A stretch of DNA of 64,000 nt from Prochlorococcus marinus str. MIT 9401 (GTDB lineage: Bacteria > Cyanobacteriota > Cyanobacteriia > PCC-6307 > Cyanobiaceae). Positions 55,286 through 63,990 of this stretch are shown one piece after another; position 1 is the stretch's first letter; every line of letters begins with the position of its first letter. Location of the stretch: positions 1 through 64,000 of the forward strand of contig NZ_JNAR01000013.1 of assembly GCF_000760095.1 (NCBI RefSeq), given 5' to 3'. Below the pieces are notes generated by a model. It saw only the letters and a list, made by a program, of their open reading frames with translations. It was not told the DNA's origin and made no database searches. A program made the translations under genes and the position numbers.

Positions 55286-56233
55286 GTGAATGATCCAAAA
55301 CAACTATTAGGAATTAAGGGTGCCTCTGAAACATCAAGTATATGGAAACTCCGTATACAGTTAATGAAGCCCATAACGTGGATCCCTTTGATATGGGGAG
55401 TTATTTGTGGAGCAGCTGCAAGTGGGAATTTTGAATGGACATTTAGTAATGTTCTAGCTTCATTAGCATGTATGTTGATGAGTGGACCGCTTCTGGCTGG
55501 TTATACCCAAACCATAAATGATTTTTTTGATAAAGAAATTGATGCAATTAATGAACCAAATAGACCAATTCCTTCTGGGAAAATTTCAATTAAAGATGTA
55601 AAAATACAAATCTGGGTATTACTAATAGCGGGTTTAATAGTTGCTTTTCTATTAGATTTATATGCTAAGCACAGCTTCCCCTCCGTCTTACTTTTGGCAT
55701 TAGGAGGTTCCTTTGTTAGTTATATATATTCTGCTCCACCACTCAAATTAAAACAGAATGGTTGGCTTGGAAATTATGCATTAGGAGCATCTTATATAGC
55801 TTTACCTTGGTGGGCAGGACAAGCTTTGTTTGGGAAATTAACAATCGTGACGGCGATACTAACACTTGCTTATAGCCTTTCAGGACTTGGAATTGCTGTT
55901 ATTAATGATTTCAAAAGTGTTGAAGGAGACTCAAAGCTAGGCTTGAATTCTCTACCAGTAGTATTTGGAATTAAAAATGCAAGTAGAATAAGTGCAGGTC
56001 TGATTGATATTTTTCAATTAGCAATGGTTGTAGTATTAGTCATTATTGGTCAACATTTAGCCTCTGTAATTTTGGTTTTATTGATAATTCCACAAATTAC
56101 ATTTCAAGATATGTGGTTACTACGAGATCCTCTAAAGTTTGATGTCAAATATCAAGCAAGTGCCCAACCGTTTCTTATAACTGGAATGTTAGTTACAGCT
56201 TTAGCGATAGGACATAGTTTTTTAGTTGCTTAA
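55286..56233 (+). CDS. chlG: Chlorophyll synthase
   Basis: A 315-residue UbiA-type membrane enzyme that esterifies chlorophyllide with phytol or geranylgeraniol. It has QTINDFFDKEIDAINEPNRP near residue 72 (NDxxxDxxxD) and AVINDFKSVEGDSKLGLNSL near residue 208; the RLQLMKPITWIPLIWG start is ChlG-specific. The GTG at 55286 starts the protein. Prochlorococcus uses divinyl chlorophylls, so this enzyme should accept the divinyl form. It overlaps the PBP gene by 8 bases. Confidence 0.96.
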   Translation: MNDPKQLLGIKGASETSSIWKLRIQLMKPITWIPLIWGVICGAAASGNFEWTFSNVLASLACMLMSGPLLAGYTQTINDFFDKEIDAINEPNRPIPSGKISIKDVKIQIWVLLIAGLIVAFLLDLYAKHSFPSVLLLALGGSFVSYIYSAPPLKLKQNGWLGNYALGASYIALPWWAGQALFGKLTIVTAILTLAYSLSGLGIAVINDFKSVEGDSKLGLNSLPVVFGIKNASRISAGLIDIFQLAMVVVLVIIGQHLASVILVLLIIPQITFQDMWLLRDPLKFDVKYQASAQPFLITGMLVTALAIGHSFLVA

Positions 56234-58004
56234 GGTGCAAAAGGTAAAATTCAAATCTTTTGTTTTAATAATTCCAATATTAATTTTTTCTGGAATATCT
56301 TTTTATTTTTTTAGTCTAATTTTTAGTACCTTAAAATTTGATATTTCTAAAAATAAAAAGTTTCGGGAAACCAAATATTCTTACGTAATATCATCCTCTG
56401 ATAATAAGATATTAAGCAAATTAAGCCGCAAATTTGAAATAGATAATAGTTATCATAAAATCCCATTTTTTCTTAAACATTCTTTTATTTCTTCTGAGGA
56501 TAAAAGATTTTATAAACATAATGGAATAGATTTAAAAAGTATTTCACGTGCCCTTATTCAAAATATTAGAAGTGGTTATGTTAAAGAGGGAGGAAGTACG
56601 ATTACACAACAAGTTGCTAGATTACTTTTTCTAAATAATGATTTAAGTTTTCAAAGAAAAATCAAAGAAATATTTATATCACTCATACTTGAATTTAGAT
56701 ATAACAAAAATCAAATTTTAAAATTATATTTAAATAATATTTATCTAGGTTCAGGAGCATACGGAGTACACGAGGCTGCCCAAGTTTATTTTGGAAAATT
56801 TATAGAAGAATTGACATTATCAGAGATCGCATTAATTGCAGGATTAGCTCCAGCTCCATCAATTTATTCACCCTATCAAAATTTAGAACTAGCTATTAAA
56901 AATAGAAATAAAGTTCTTGAATCAATGTATGTTGATGGATATATATCTCTTGTAAATAAGAATAAGGCCATTAAAGAAAAAGTAAAGTTAAATTATCAAA
57001 CAGTTGATAATTTTTTAGATGATAAATTGTTAATAAACTTTATTCTTCAGGAAACAAATAAAAAAATTGGAAGTAAAAATGATTATAAGTTTTTAAGAAT
57101 TAAATCCTCTATCAACAAAGATTGGCAAGAAAAAGGTCAAAAAATATCAAGTTACGCAGGGCCTAAAGAACTTGAATTTGGTCTGTTATCTATCGAATCA
57201 AACACAGGACTAATCAGGGCAATGATAACCAGCAAAAATCCATCAATTAATGAATACAATAGAGTGATTTCATCTGTAAGACCTTTAGGTTCTACTTTTA
57301 AAATAATCCCTTATGCTGCTGCATTAATAGAAGGAATAAAATTAAGCGATAAATTTGAAGACTTACCAATATGCTGGGAAAGTTATTGCCCAAAAAATTT
57401 TTCAGAAGACTATAGAGGTTCAATATCTTTGATTGAATCATTTAAAAGTTCATCAAATATCGTTCCAATATCAATAACAAAAAAAATTGGCTTGAAAAAT
57501 ATTATTAATTTAGCGAATTCATTTGGACTAGGTTTCGAGCAAGAGTTTGAGGAATTCCCATCATTAGCTATTGGCGCTTACGGGGATAATCTTTTAAACA
57601 TCACAAATGCATATTCTGCAATAAACAATAATGGGAAGATTCAAAGCCCTGAAATCATAGAAAAAATAGAATCATTTAAAACAAAACCTGTTTGGGAAAA
57701 TAAATCTATTTCCAAGAAAATATTAGATTTAAAAATAAACAAGAACATAAATAAACTTCTTGAAAAATCTGTAAAAGAAGGCACTTCAAAAGCAGCCTCT
57801 ATAAAAGGAAAGAAAATTTATGGGAAAACAGGAACATCTGATGGAAATAAAGATCTCTGGTTTATAGGTTCCATTGACAACCTTACAACAGGGATCTGGA
57901 TAGGTTACGACGATAACAAGGAATCTGAATTATCTAGTGGGAATGCAGCTTATTTATGGAAGAAGTACATATCTGAAATTTATAAAATTCCAATTAAAAA
58001 ATAA
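56226..58004 (+). CDS. Class A penicillin-binding protein (PBP1)
   Basis: A 592-residue bifunctional cell-wall synthase. It has an N-terminal membrane anchor (residues 10-35), a transglycosylase domain (SSEDKRFYKHNGIDLKS with the catalytic Glu, then GGSTITQQVARLL) and a transpeptidase domain (PLGSTFKI with the catalytic Ser/Lys, SSNIVP and YGKTGTSDGN). The start is TTG at 56226, overlapping the chlG end; a GTG at 56235 is possible. The transpeptidase core is compact, without C-terminal extensions. Confidence 0.93.
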   Translation: MLKVQKVKFKSFVLIIPILIFSGISFYFFSLIFSTLKFDISKNKKFRETKYSYVISSSDNKILSKLSRKFEIDNSYHKIPFFLKHSFISSEDKRFYKHNGIDLKSISRALIQNIRSGYVKEGGSTITQQVARLLFLNNDLSFQRKIKEIFISLILEFRYNKNQILKLYLNNIYLGSGAYGVHEAAQVYFGKFIEELTLSEIALIAGLAPAPSIYSPYQNLELAIKNRNKVLESMYVDGYISLVNKNKAIKEKVKLNYQTVDNFLDDKLLINFILQETNKKIGSKNDYKFLRIKSSINKDWQEKGQKISSYAGPKELEFGLLSIESNTGLIRAMITSKNPSINEYNRVISSVRPLGSTFKIIPYAAALIEGIKLSDKFEDLPICWESYCPKNFSEDYRGSISLIESFKSSSNIVPISITKKIGLKNIINLANSFGLGFEQEFEEFPSLAIGAYGDNLLNITNAYSAINNNGKIQSPEIIEKIESFKTKPVWENKSISKKILDLKINKNINKLLEKSVKEGTSKAASIKGKKIYGKTGTSDGNKDLWFIGSIDNLTTGIWIGYDDNKESELSSGNAAYLWKKYISEIYKIPIKK

Positions 58005-58013
58005 ATTATATTT

Positions 58014-59330
58014 TTAAGATTTATAAGAAATTATTGCAGAATAAAATCCATCACCAGGATAATCCAAGCTAGGTAAAATTTGCTTTTGGCTGACCAATTT
58101 TAAAGTTTTGTTTTTTTCAATAAATCGCTCAATTAATAGATTATTTTCATCAGGACAAATAGTACAAGTTGAATAAACTAAAGTGCCATCTTTTTTCAAA
58201 AGAGGGAAAATACTTTCCAAAAGTTTTTCCTGTATTAAAGTTAAAGATTTTATTTTTTCTTTACTTAAAGACCATCTAGAATCTGGATTCCTGGAAAGAG
58301 TTCCAATGCCTGAACATGGAGCATCTAATAAAATCTTATCAAAATAAGATATAAACTTAGGATTTAATTCAATCAAACTCGTAGCATCAGCCTTAAGGGT
58401 ATTAACAGATTTCAAATTTAACCTTTCTAAATTTGATTGCAGTATTTTCAATCTTTTTGCTGATCTATCTACGGCAATGATTTCAGCACTATCATTTGTC
58501 AATTCTGCAAGGTGGGTAGACTTACTTCCTGGAGCAGCACAAGCATCTAAAATCTTTTCGCCTTCTTTTGGATTTAAGAGAGGTGCTATCCACTGAGAAG
58601 ATCTATCTTGAATTGTCCAAAGTCCATCACTATATCCTGGTAAATTTTTTATGGATCTTGGATTAGATTTTAAAGTAATTCCATTATGTAAATCATTAAT
58701 AATTTCAGCATCAATTTTATTTTCATGAAGTACTTTCAAAAAGTTATCTGAATTAGTTTTTAATTGGTTAATTCTCAAATCAATTGATGGTTTCTTATTA
58801 AATGCCTTAATGATATTTTCACCTTCACTATTCCCGACCCATTTATAAAGATCCTTAACAAGCCATAATGGAAATGATTCAAGATATGAAATTCTTTCTT
58901 TTCTATCAGAAGATAATTCCGGAAAGATTTTTTGTTCTAATTTTCTTGATGCATTTCTCAATATCGCATTTACAGTTCCCGCTAAACCATTTAAATCTGT
59001 TTTTTTAGCTACTTCTACAGTGGTAGAAATAGCAGCAGGAAATGGGATTTTATCCATTTTCAATAGTTGATATAAACCTATATGTAGAAGCCATCTTAAC
59101 TTTGGAGGCTGCTTTTTATGAGTAATTTTTGATGTATGATCCGTCCACAGATCAAGAAATTTTCTATACCTTATGCATCCAAAAGATAATTCCGTAATAA
59201 AAGCTATATCAAGAGGATTAAATTGATAATTTTTTAAAACCTTTTCAAGAGCATGATCAGAAAAATCACCAGAACTAACTTTTAATAAAATTTCCCAAGC
59301 TGCCTTTCTTTGTAAATATCCTATGTTCAA
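58014..59330 (-). CDS. rsmB: 16S rRNA m5C967 methyltransferase
   Basis: A 438-residue RsmB/Sun protein with an N-terminal NusB-like domain (residues 8-140) and a SAM methyltransferase domain: DACAAPGSKSTHLAE near residue 262, LLDAPCSGIGTLSRNPDSRW with the release Cys, and VYSTCTICPDENN with the catalytic Cys. Length is normal. It is convergent with the PBP gene by 9 bases. Confidence 0.95.
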   Translation of the reverse strand: MNIGYLQRKAAWEILLKVSSGDFSDHALEKVLKNYQFNPLDIAFITELSFGCIRYRKFLDLWTDHTSKITHKKQPPKLRWLLHIGLYQLLKMDKIPFPAAISTTVEVAKKTDLNGLAGTVNAILRNASRKLEQKIFPELSSDRKERISYLESFPLWLVKDLYKWVGNSEGENIIKAFNKKPSIDLRINQLKTNSDNFLKVLHENKIDAEIINDLHNGITLKSNPRSIKNLPGYSDGLWTIQDRSSQWIAPLLNPKEGEKILDACAAPGSKSTHLAELTNDSAEIIAVDRSAKRLKILQSNLERLNLKSVNTLKADATSLIELNPKFISYFDKILLDAPCSGIGTLSRNPDSRWSLSKEKIKSLTLIQEKLLESIFPLLKKDGTLVYSTCTICPDENNLLIERFIEKNKTLKLVSQKQILPSLDYPGDGFYSAIISYKS

Positions 59331-59381
59331 AATTTAATTAATTTTTACAAGATAACTTTAATATACAAAAAATTCAAAAAT

Positions 59382-59525
59382 TTAAACTACTTTTTCAATT
59401 GCAGAATTCAACCAGATAAAACCTAAGATAGAGATAAGTGAAAGATTAAATCCTAAAAAAAGAAAGATATTTAAAGAATGGATTCTTTCCCGAAAAAATG
59501 TTTTATTCTCTTTTTGATACTTCAT
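59382..59525 (-). CDS. Small membrane ORF of 47 residues, unknown
   Basis: An ATG-started frame of 47 residues. The first 17 are charged (MKYQKENKTFFRERIHS) and the rest is a single hydrophobic span (LNIFLFLGFNLSLISILGFIWL) with a short tail. This is a coherent single-pass layout. It lies 19 bases downstream of the 59-residue ORF at 59545. No family is known to me. Confidence 0.5.
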   Translation of the reverse strand: MKYQKENKTFFRERIHSLNIFLFLGFNLSLISILGFIWLNSAIEKVV

Positions 59526-59544
59526 TATTAAAATAAAAACTTAT

Positions 59545-59724
59545 TCAGGATTTCAAACGGCAACCAATATTGATAGATCCTGCATCAAGCATTCTGCCTA
59601 ATTTAATAGCTATGGATTCCTCCAACCTAGTGAAATTTGATTGATGGGTAGTTATCCAATCTAATTCAGAAAAAGTGATAATTCCCGTCGAATTACTTTT
59701 TAAAAAAAGTGTTCCAATTTCCAT
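59545..59724 (-). CDS. Small conserved ORF of 59 residues, unknown
   Basis: An ATG-started frame of 59 residues with soluble, balanced composition (TGIITFSELDWITTHQSNF, then RLEESIAIKLGRMLDAG and INIGCRL). It looks like the small proteins shared by marine cyanobacteria. The amphipathic ends and the good start context make it more likely real than chance. It lies 105 bases downstream of the photolyase gene on the same strand. Confidence 0.65.
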   Translation of the reverse strand: MEIGTLFLKSNSTGIITFSELDWITTHQSNFTRLEESIAIKLGRMLDAGSINIGCRLKS

Positions 59725-59829
59725 TAGATAAATCCAATTTTACCTAAACTAACATCCGTACTTAATATTTCTTCGTAACATAATATTCTTTTAATTTTTC
59801 AAAGACAACTGTAGGTTATTACTCTTAAT

Positions 59830-61320
59830 TTATTGAATATCTCTTAAAAATTTATCGGCCGTTTTTAAGTGATTATTTAATTTTTCCTCTGACATTTTAT
59901 CGAGATTTCTCGTTAACATTGCCAGACGATATTGCTTTCTAAAAAAGCTTTCATTATCTTTAATAAATTTCCAAAATAACCCATCCCATATTTCACACCA
60001 TGGGCCACTTTTAAAATTAGACATTTTTTTTACATAATTAGAGCTGGATATATATGGCTTTGTTGAAAAGATACCACCATCACTAAACTGACTCATTCCG
60101 TAAACATTTGGGACCATAACCCAATCATAGGAATCAATAAACATTTCCATAAACCACTTATAAACTTGGTTAGGGTGAATTCTACATAGAAGCATGAAGT
60201 TACCAATAATCATTAGCCGCTCAATATGATGACAATAACCATATTTAATAATATTTTTTATAACAACGTCTACTGGTTCAATTCCTGTATTTCCTTGATA
60301 AAAAGATTTTGGAATTGGCTTGTCTTCAAAATTCCAAAAATTACTATTTCGCATCTTTGTTCCGTACTTTTTATAGACGAGGCAAATAAATTCTCTCCAT
60401 CCAATAATTTGACGAATAAAACCCTCTAAAGAGTTAATGGGAACATTATTATTTTTTGCAAAAAGTAATGCTTTATTTACTACTACGTCTGGGGTTAATA
60501 AGCCGCTATTTAAAAGAGGAGAAAGTAAACTATGCCATAAAAAAGAGTTTTCTTTAGAAATAGCATCCTCATAATCTCCAAATAAGAAAAATCTATGTTT
60601 AAAAAAATCATTTAACCATTCATCTGCCTCTTCAAAATTAGTTGGATATAAAAAGTTATTACTTTCTCCAATAAACTCAATATCAAAATTGGCTAATGAC
60701 CTTTCTGCATTAACTACAAATTTATTTTTTTGTAATTTAGGTGTATAGGGTATATTTATTTTTTTTGGTAATTTTTTTCTGTTCATTTCATCGAAACTCC
60801 ATTTGCCACCTTCAGGAGTATCATCAGGATTAACTAATATCTTTTGGCTCTTTCTTTGATTCTCATAAAATCTCCCCATGAGTGGTTTTTTTGCATTTGA
60901 TGCAAATAAATCTTTTAAATCTTCACTGCTCATAAACATAGGAGATGGCAAAATATTTAAAGCTAAATTATTACTCTTAACAAAATTATTAATCCTCTTC
61001 ATTATTAAAAAATCATGAGGTTCAATGAGATTTATTTTCTGATATTTATTTTTAATAAATTCCGATAAGAAATCAACTGTAGAAACATTATTCTTGTTTT
61101 CGATATATAAAACTTTGAAGCCAGATATTTCTAAATAATTTTTATAAGCGAGCATAGATGCTTTATGAAAAACTAACTTATTTTTATGGTTAATTAATTT
61201 ATGAAATTTATCATTTCCAAAAAATAATGAGTCTTCCAAAATCAAAACTTCACAATTTATTTTTAAGATTGGGCTTTCTCTAAAAAGTTGATTCGGGAAA
61301 ATAATTGATACTTGTTTCAT
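59830..61320 (-). CDS. Cryptochrome/photolyase-related protein (FeS-BCP group)
   Basis: A 496-residue flavoprotein of the prokaryotic (6-4)-photolyase/FeS-BCP type. The N-terminal half is a Rossmann fold ([13 protein letters not shown], then [11 protein letters not shown]). The C-terminal helical half has [28 protein letters not shown] (C363), [18 protein letters not shown] and [14 protein letters not shown]. After that the region that normally holds a Cys-rich loop is short and leaves only C442 (GPWCEIWDG). It would repair UV (6-4) photoproducts in light. It overlaps the DUF2256 gene by 4 bases. Confidence 0.88.
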   Translation of the reverse strand: MKQVSIIFPNQLFRESPILKINCEVLILEDSLFFGNDKFHKLINHKNKLVFHKASMLAYKNYLEISGFKVLYIENKNNVSTVDFLSEFIKNKYQKINLIEPHDFLIMKRINNFVKSNNLALNILPSPMFMSSEDLKDLFASNAKKPLMGRFYENQRKSQKILVNPDDTPEGGKWSFDEMNRKKLPKKINIPYTPKLQKNKFVVNAERSLANFDIEFIGESNNFLYPTNFEEADEWLNDFFKHRFFLFGDYEDAISKENSFLWHSLLSPLLNSGLLTPDVVVNKALLFAKNNNVPINSLEGFIRQIIGWREFICLVYKKYGTKMRNSNFWNFEDKPIPKSFYQGNTGIEPVDVVIKNIIKYGYCHHIERLMIIGNFMLLCRIHPNQVYKWFMEMFIDSYDWVMVPNVYGMSQFSDGGIFSTKPYISSSNYVKKMSNFKSGPWCEIWDGLFWKFIKDNESFFRKQYRLAMLTRNLDKMSEEKLNNHLKTADKFLRDIQ

Positions 61321-61448
61321 CTTTGCGACTTCCTGTTACTGCATCTTTTTGAACAGTAGATAACATCATCCCAGCAGTTTTTCCATTTTTTACGCCACTC
61401 AAACGGCCTATTGCAAACAGGACAAGTTTTAGTAGAAAGATTTTTCAA
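61317..61448 (-). CDS. DUF2256 zinc-ribbon-like mini-protein
   Basis: A 43-residue protein with TTG start: [16 protein letters not shown], then [13 protein letters not shown] and SNRKSQR. The cysteines C9, C12, C25, C32 and C36 form a zinc-finger-like pattern, as in DUF2256 proteins, which I recall as common neighbours of FeS-BCP photolyase genes. Its stop overlaps the photolyase start as ATGA. It begins 3 bases after the TIGR03643 gene, so it is inside a tight operon. Confidence 0.88.
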   Translation of the reverse strand: MKNLSTKTCPVCNRPFEWRKKWKNCWDDVIYCSKRCSNRKSQR

Positions 61449-61451
61449 AAT

Positions 61452-61688
61452 TTATAATTTTCTTTTATGAGTAGATTTAAATCTAGTTGAATCTTTAAGG
61501 GCCATATGTTTTGTATTTCTTCCCGAAACTCTCTTTCTCCAGACTTTGAAAGATTTGGGTTTTAGATTTTGACGCATAATTTTTATCGCATCTTCCTCTT
61601 TTAAACCAAATTGATACTCGATAGCTTCAAAGGGTGTTCTATCTTCCCAACACATTTCTATTATTCTGTCTATATCGATACTTTCCAT
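61452..61688 (-). CDS. TIGR03643 / DUF2805 family protein
   Basis: A 78-residue protein with RIIEMCWEDRTPFEAIEYQ, GLKEEDAIKIMRQNLKP and KVWRKRVSGRNTKH, as in the TIGR03643/DUF2805 family. It is basic at the C-terminus, which fits nucleic-acid binding, but no function is established to my knowledge. It sits 2 bases after the DCC-family gene and 3 before DUF2256. Confidence 0.85.
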   Translation of the reverse strand: MESIDIDRIIEMCWEDRTPFEAIEYQFGLKEEDAIKIMRQNLKPKSFKVWRKRVSGRNTKHMALKDSTRFKSTHKRKL

Positions 61689-61690
61689 AT

Positions 61691-62095
61691 TTATTGTTCA
61701 CATTGTGAGGTACAAAGTTTTTCAATATCGGATCTACCTGTAATTTGAAGTCTATATTTTGCCCAATATCTGTAAACCAATCTCAATAATGGAGATAAGA
61801 TCTTAATCTTCAAGGGATAATAAACCCAACCTAAACCAACTAATTCATAAGAATACGCAAGTACATCTAGTCCCCTAATAATTTCTCCATTTTCAATAAT
61901 CCCATGCAGGTTTGACATGGCTTCTGAATATGAGATGTCATTAAAAAGACTTTGATCATAATCCTTAGTATTAATATCTATAAATGCAATTCGATTTAAG
62001 GTATCTCTTTTTTTAAGAAAATTTGTTTCTCTCAAACAAAGTGGGCAACCACCATCGAATAAAAAGATTAATTTATTTTTCATATTTTTATTCAA
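61691..62095 (-). CDS. DCC-family thiol-disulfide oxidoreductase-like protein (DUF393)
   Basis: A 134-residue protein with IFLFDGGCPLCLRE near residue 10 (CxxC as C17 and C20), the DCC family signature. The rest is typical: FIDINTKDYD, then ENGEIIRGLDVLAYSYE and VYRYWAKYRLQITGR. The family is predicted to have a thioredoxin-like fold; partners are unknown. It is first in the photolyase cluster. Met5 (62083) is an alternative start. Confidence 0.88.
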   Translation of the reverse strand: MNKNMKNKLIFLFDGGCPLCLRETNFLKKRDTLNRIAFIDINTKDYDQSLFNDISYSEAMSNLHGIIENGEIIRGLDVLAYSYELVGLGWVYYPLKIKILSPLLRLVYRYWAKYRLQITGRSDIEKLCTSQCEQ

Positions 62096-62260
62096 ATATA
62101 GATATTAAATAACTTTTTTGTGGAATAAAAAATTTTTTTTAGGGTACAAGCTTTATAAAGCCTTAATAATTGCCAGTTCTAATTTAGTGAAATTATATTA
62201 TCTTATTAATTAATAAGCCATTGATTAAGGGATACATCAATGGTTTAAAACTATTTATGA

Positions 62261-62464
62261 TCAGTCATCTAGAAGATGAACTCCTTCTCCTACATCAGGA
62301 GTAAATTTACAATATTTTTCAAAAATAAGTCCAACACCCCTCATTTTTTCTCCTAATTCATCGTTAAATTTATTCCATTCCTCCGATTCACGATCAGGTA
62401 AATCCCACCCTTGCTTTTCTACCATACTTGTTATTATTGTATAGTCCCATTCTATGTATGCCAT
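62261..62464 (-). CDS. Small acidic protein, unknown function
   Basis: A 67-residue acidic protein (MAYIEWDYTIITSMVEKQGW, then WNKFNDELGEKMRGVG and a DVGEGVHLLDD end). No family was recognised. It stands alone between the photolyase cluster and the SpoU methyltransferase, with a hairpin after its stop (62218-62243). Confidence 0.6.
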   Translation of the reverse strand: MAYIEWDYTIITSMVEKQGWDLPDRESEEWNKFNDELGEKMRGVGLIFEKYCKFTPDVGEGVHLLDD

Positions 62465-62560
62465 TAAGTTAATTTAAACTACCAAAACATTATAAACCAA
62501 GAGATCTAATAGGTAATCAATATTTTTTGAATATAATTTAAAAGTGTGAAAAAATTATAA

Positions 62561-63232
62561 ATGTCAATTTTGCCAAGAAGATTTGAACGAATCAAAAGTG
62601 TTTTAGATTGCAGAATGAAAAACTTGACTGTTTTAGTTGAGGATGTCAATAAACCACATAATTTATCTGCGATATTAAGGTCATGTGATGCGGCAGGAGT
62701 TTTCGAAGCAAATTTTATTAGCAAAACTAATGCCGTTAAGACTTTTAATAGTACTGCTCAAGGAAGCCAAAAATGGGTAAAACTGAATAATCATGAAAAC
62801 ATTATCACGGCAATATCTGATTTAAAGAATAAGGGTTTTAAATTATATGGAACGACTCTTAATAGTGAATCAGTAGATTATAGAAATTTTGATTATTCTC
62901 AAAATACATGTTTTGTTTTAGGAGCAGAAAAATGGGGACTAAGTAATGAAATTATATCAATGGTTGATCAATCAATCTTTATACCTATGAGAGGTATGGT
63001 TCAATCTCTGAATGTTTCAGTTGCTGCCTCTATATTATTATTTGAAGCTGTTCGCCAAAGAAAAAATAAAGGTATATTGCCCGCTAATGGAGAAGGGTTA
63101 AATATGGATGAATATCAAAAAACACTTTTTGAATGGTGTTACCCAGAATTAGCAGCAATCTATAAAAAATCAGCTAAAGAATATCCAAAGTTGAATGATC
63201 AAGGAGAACTTGATCCTATTACAGATAACTAA
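62561..63232 (+). CDS. trmH: SpoU-family tRNA (guanosine-2'-O)-methyltransferase
   Basis: A 223-residue SPOUT methyltransferase with the TrmH order: VLEDVNKPHNLSAILRSCDA-type block near residue 26 (here VEDVNKPHNLSAILRSCD), FVLGAEKWGLSNEI near residue 125 and IPMRGMVQSLNVSVAASIL. TrmH methylates G18 of tRNA. The IPMRGMVQSLNVS block is typical of TrmH rather than RlmB. It is convergent with the permease gene. Confidence 0.92.
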   Translation: MSILPRRFERIKSVLDCRMKNLTVLVEDVNKPHNLSAILRSCDAAGVFEANFISKTNAVKTFNSTAQGSQKWVKLNNHENIITAISDLKNKGFKLYGTTLNSESVDYRNFDYSQNTCFVLGAEKWGLSNEIISMVDQSIFIPMRGMVQSLNVSVAASILLFEAVRQRKNKGILPANGEGLNMDEYQKTLFEWCYPELAAIYKKSAKEYPKLNDQGELDPITDN

Positions 63233-63234
63233 AT

Positions 63235-63990
63235 TTATTCAGAATTTTGACTATCAAAAATTTCTTCAAGGTCCTCTCCTATAAAAGAAAGACCTAAAAC
63301 TAAAAAAAACATTGCCAAACCTGGGAACAAAGCCGTCCACCAGATACCTGTAGGTAAAGCGGCAAGAGCCAGATTTAAATCACTTCCCCACTCTGGGACA
63401 TCTGCAGGAACGCCAAGGCCTAAAAATCCTAAACTTCCTAATACCAAAACAGCATCTGCAGCATTTAGGGTAAGCAGAATAGGCAATGGTGTTATTACAT
63501 TTGGGAGAATATATTTGAAAATAATTTTTTTAACATCAGCTCCTGCAACTTGAGCTGCCTCCACATAAGTTTCGGATTTAACCAATATTGTCTGATTTCT
63601 GATTAATCTAAAGTATTGAGGAGAGTAAACAATACACAATGCCAAAGCCGCGTTAAGGATACCCTTACCCAATACAAAAGCCACAACAACTGAAAGCAAA
63701 ATTACAGGTATTGAAAAAATAGTATCCATTATTAGTGATAAGCATTTATCAAAAAAACCACCAAAATATCCACTTAATAATCCCAACGGCAAACCCAAAC
63801 TTAATGAAAAAAGAATAGCTAAGAATACAACTTCTATAGCTAATGATGATCCTTGCAAAGTTCTTAAGCAAACATCTCTTCCTAATCTATCTGTGCCACA
63901 AAAATGATTAAGAGAAGGAGGGGCAAAGATGTCATTGCTTAACATTGAAAATGAATAGCCAAAAAAATTATTGGCCTCTAAAAATTTCAT
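63235..63990 (-). CDS. DppC-type ABC transporter permease (5' end may lie outside window)
   Basis: A 251-residue membrane protein of the oligopeptide/nickel permease family. It has HFCGTDRLGRDVCLRTLQG near residue 29, and the EAA loop YVEAAQVAGADVKKIIFKYI near residue 140, then GSLGFLGLGVPADVPEWGS. The frame stays open upstream of Met1 to the window edge (codons Val-Leu-Ile), and the usual N-terminal helix of DppC is missing. The true start is therefore probably beyond 64000. The substrate is unknown. Confidence 0.85.
   Translation of the reverse strand: MKFLEANNFFGYSFSMLSNDIFAPPSLNHFCGTDRLGRDVCLRTLQGSSLAIEVVFLAILFSLSLGLPLGLLSGYFGGFFDKCLSLIMDTIFSIPVILLSVVVAFVLGKGILNAALALCIVYSPQYFRLIRNQTILVKSETYVEAAQVAGADVKKIIFKYILPNVITPLPILLTLNAADAVLVLGSLGFLGLGVPADVPEWGSDLNLALAALPTGIWWTALFPGLAMFFLVLGLSFIGEDLEEIFDSQNSE

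Noticed and set aside
62150-62161. 12-base palindrome GCTTTATAAAGC as an operator
   Set aside because: It is short and TATA-like, and no regulator of that pattern is known to me; chance is likely.
62218-62243. Hairpin (CCATTGAT/ATCAATGG) after the gene at 62261 as a terminator
   Set aside because: The stem is good but no T-run follows on the minus strand, so I did not list it as a terminator.
62506-62724. Minus-strand ORF of 72 residues opposite trmH
   Set aside because: It overlaps the certain trmH start and has no coherent domain.
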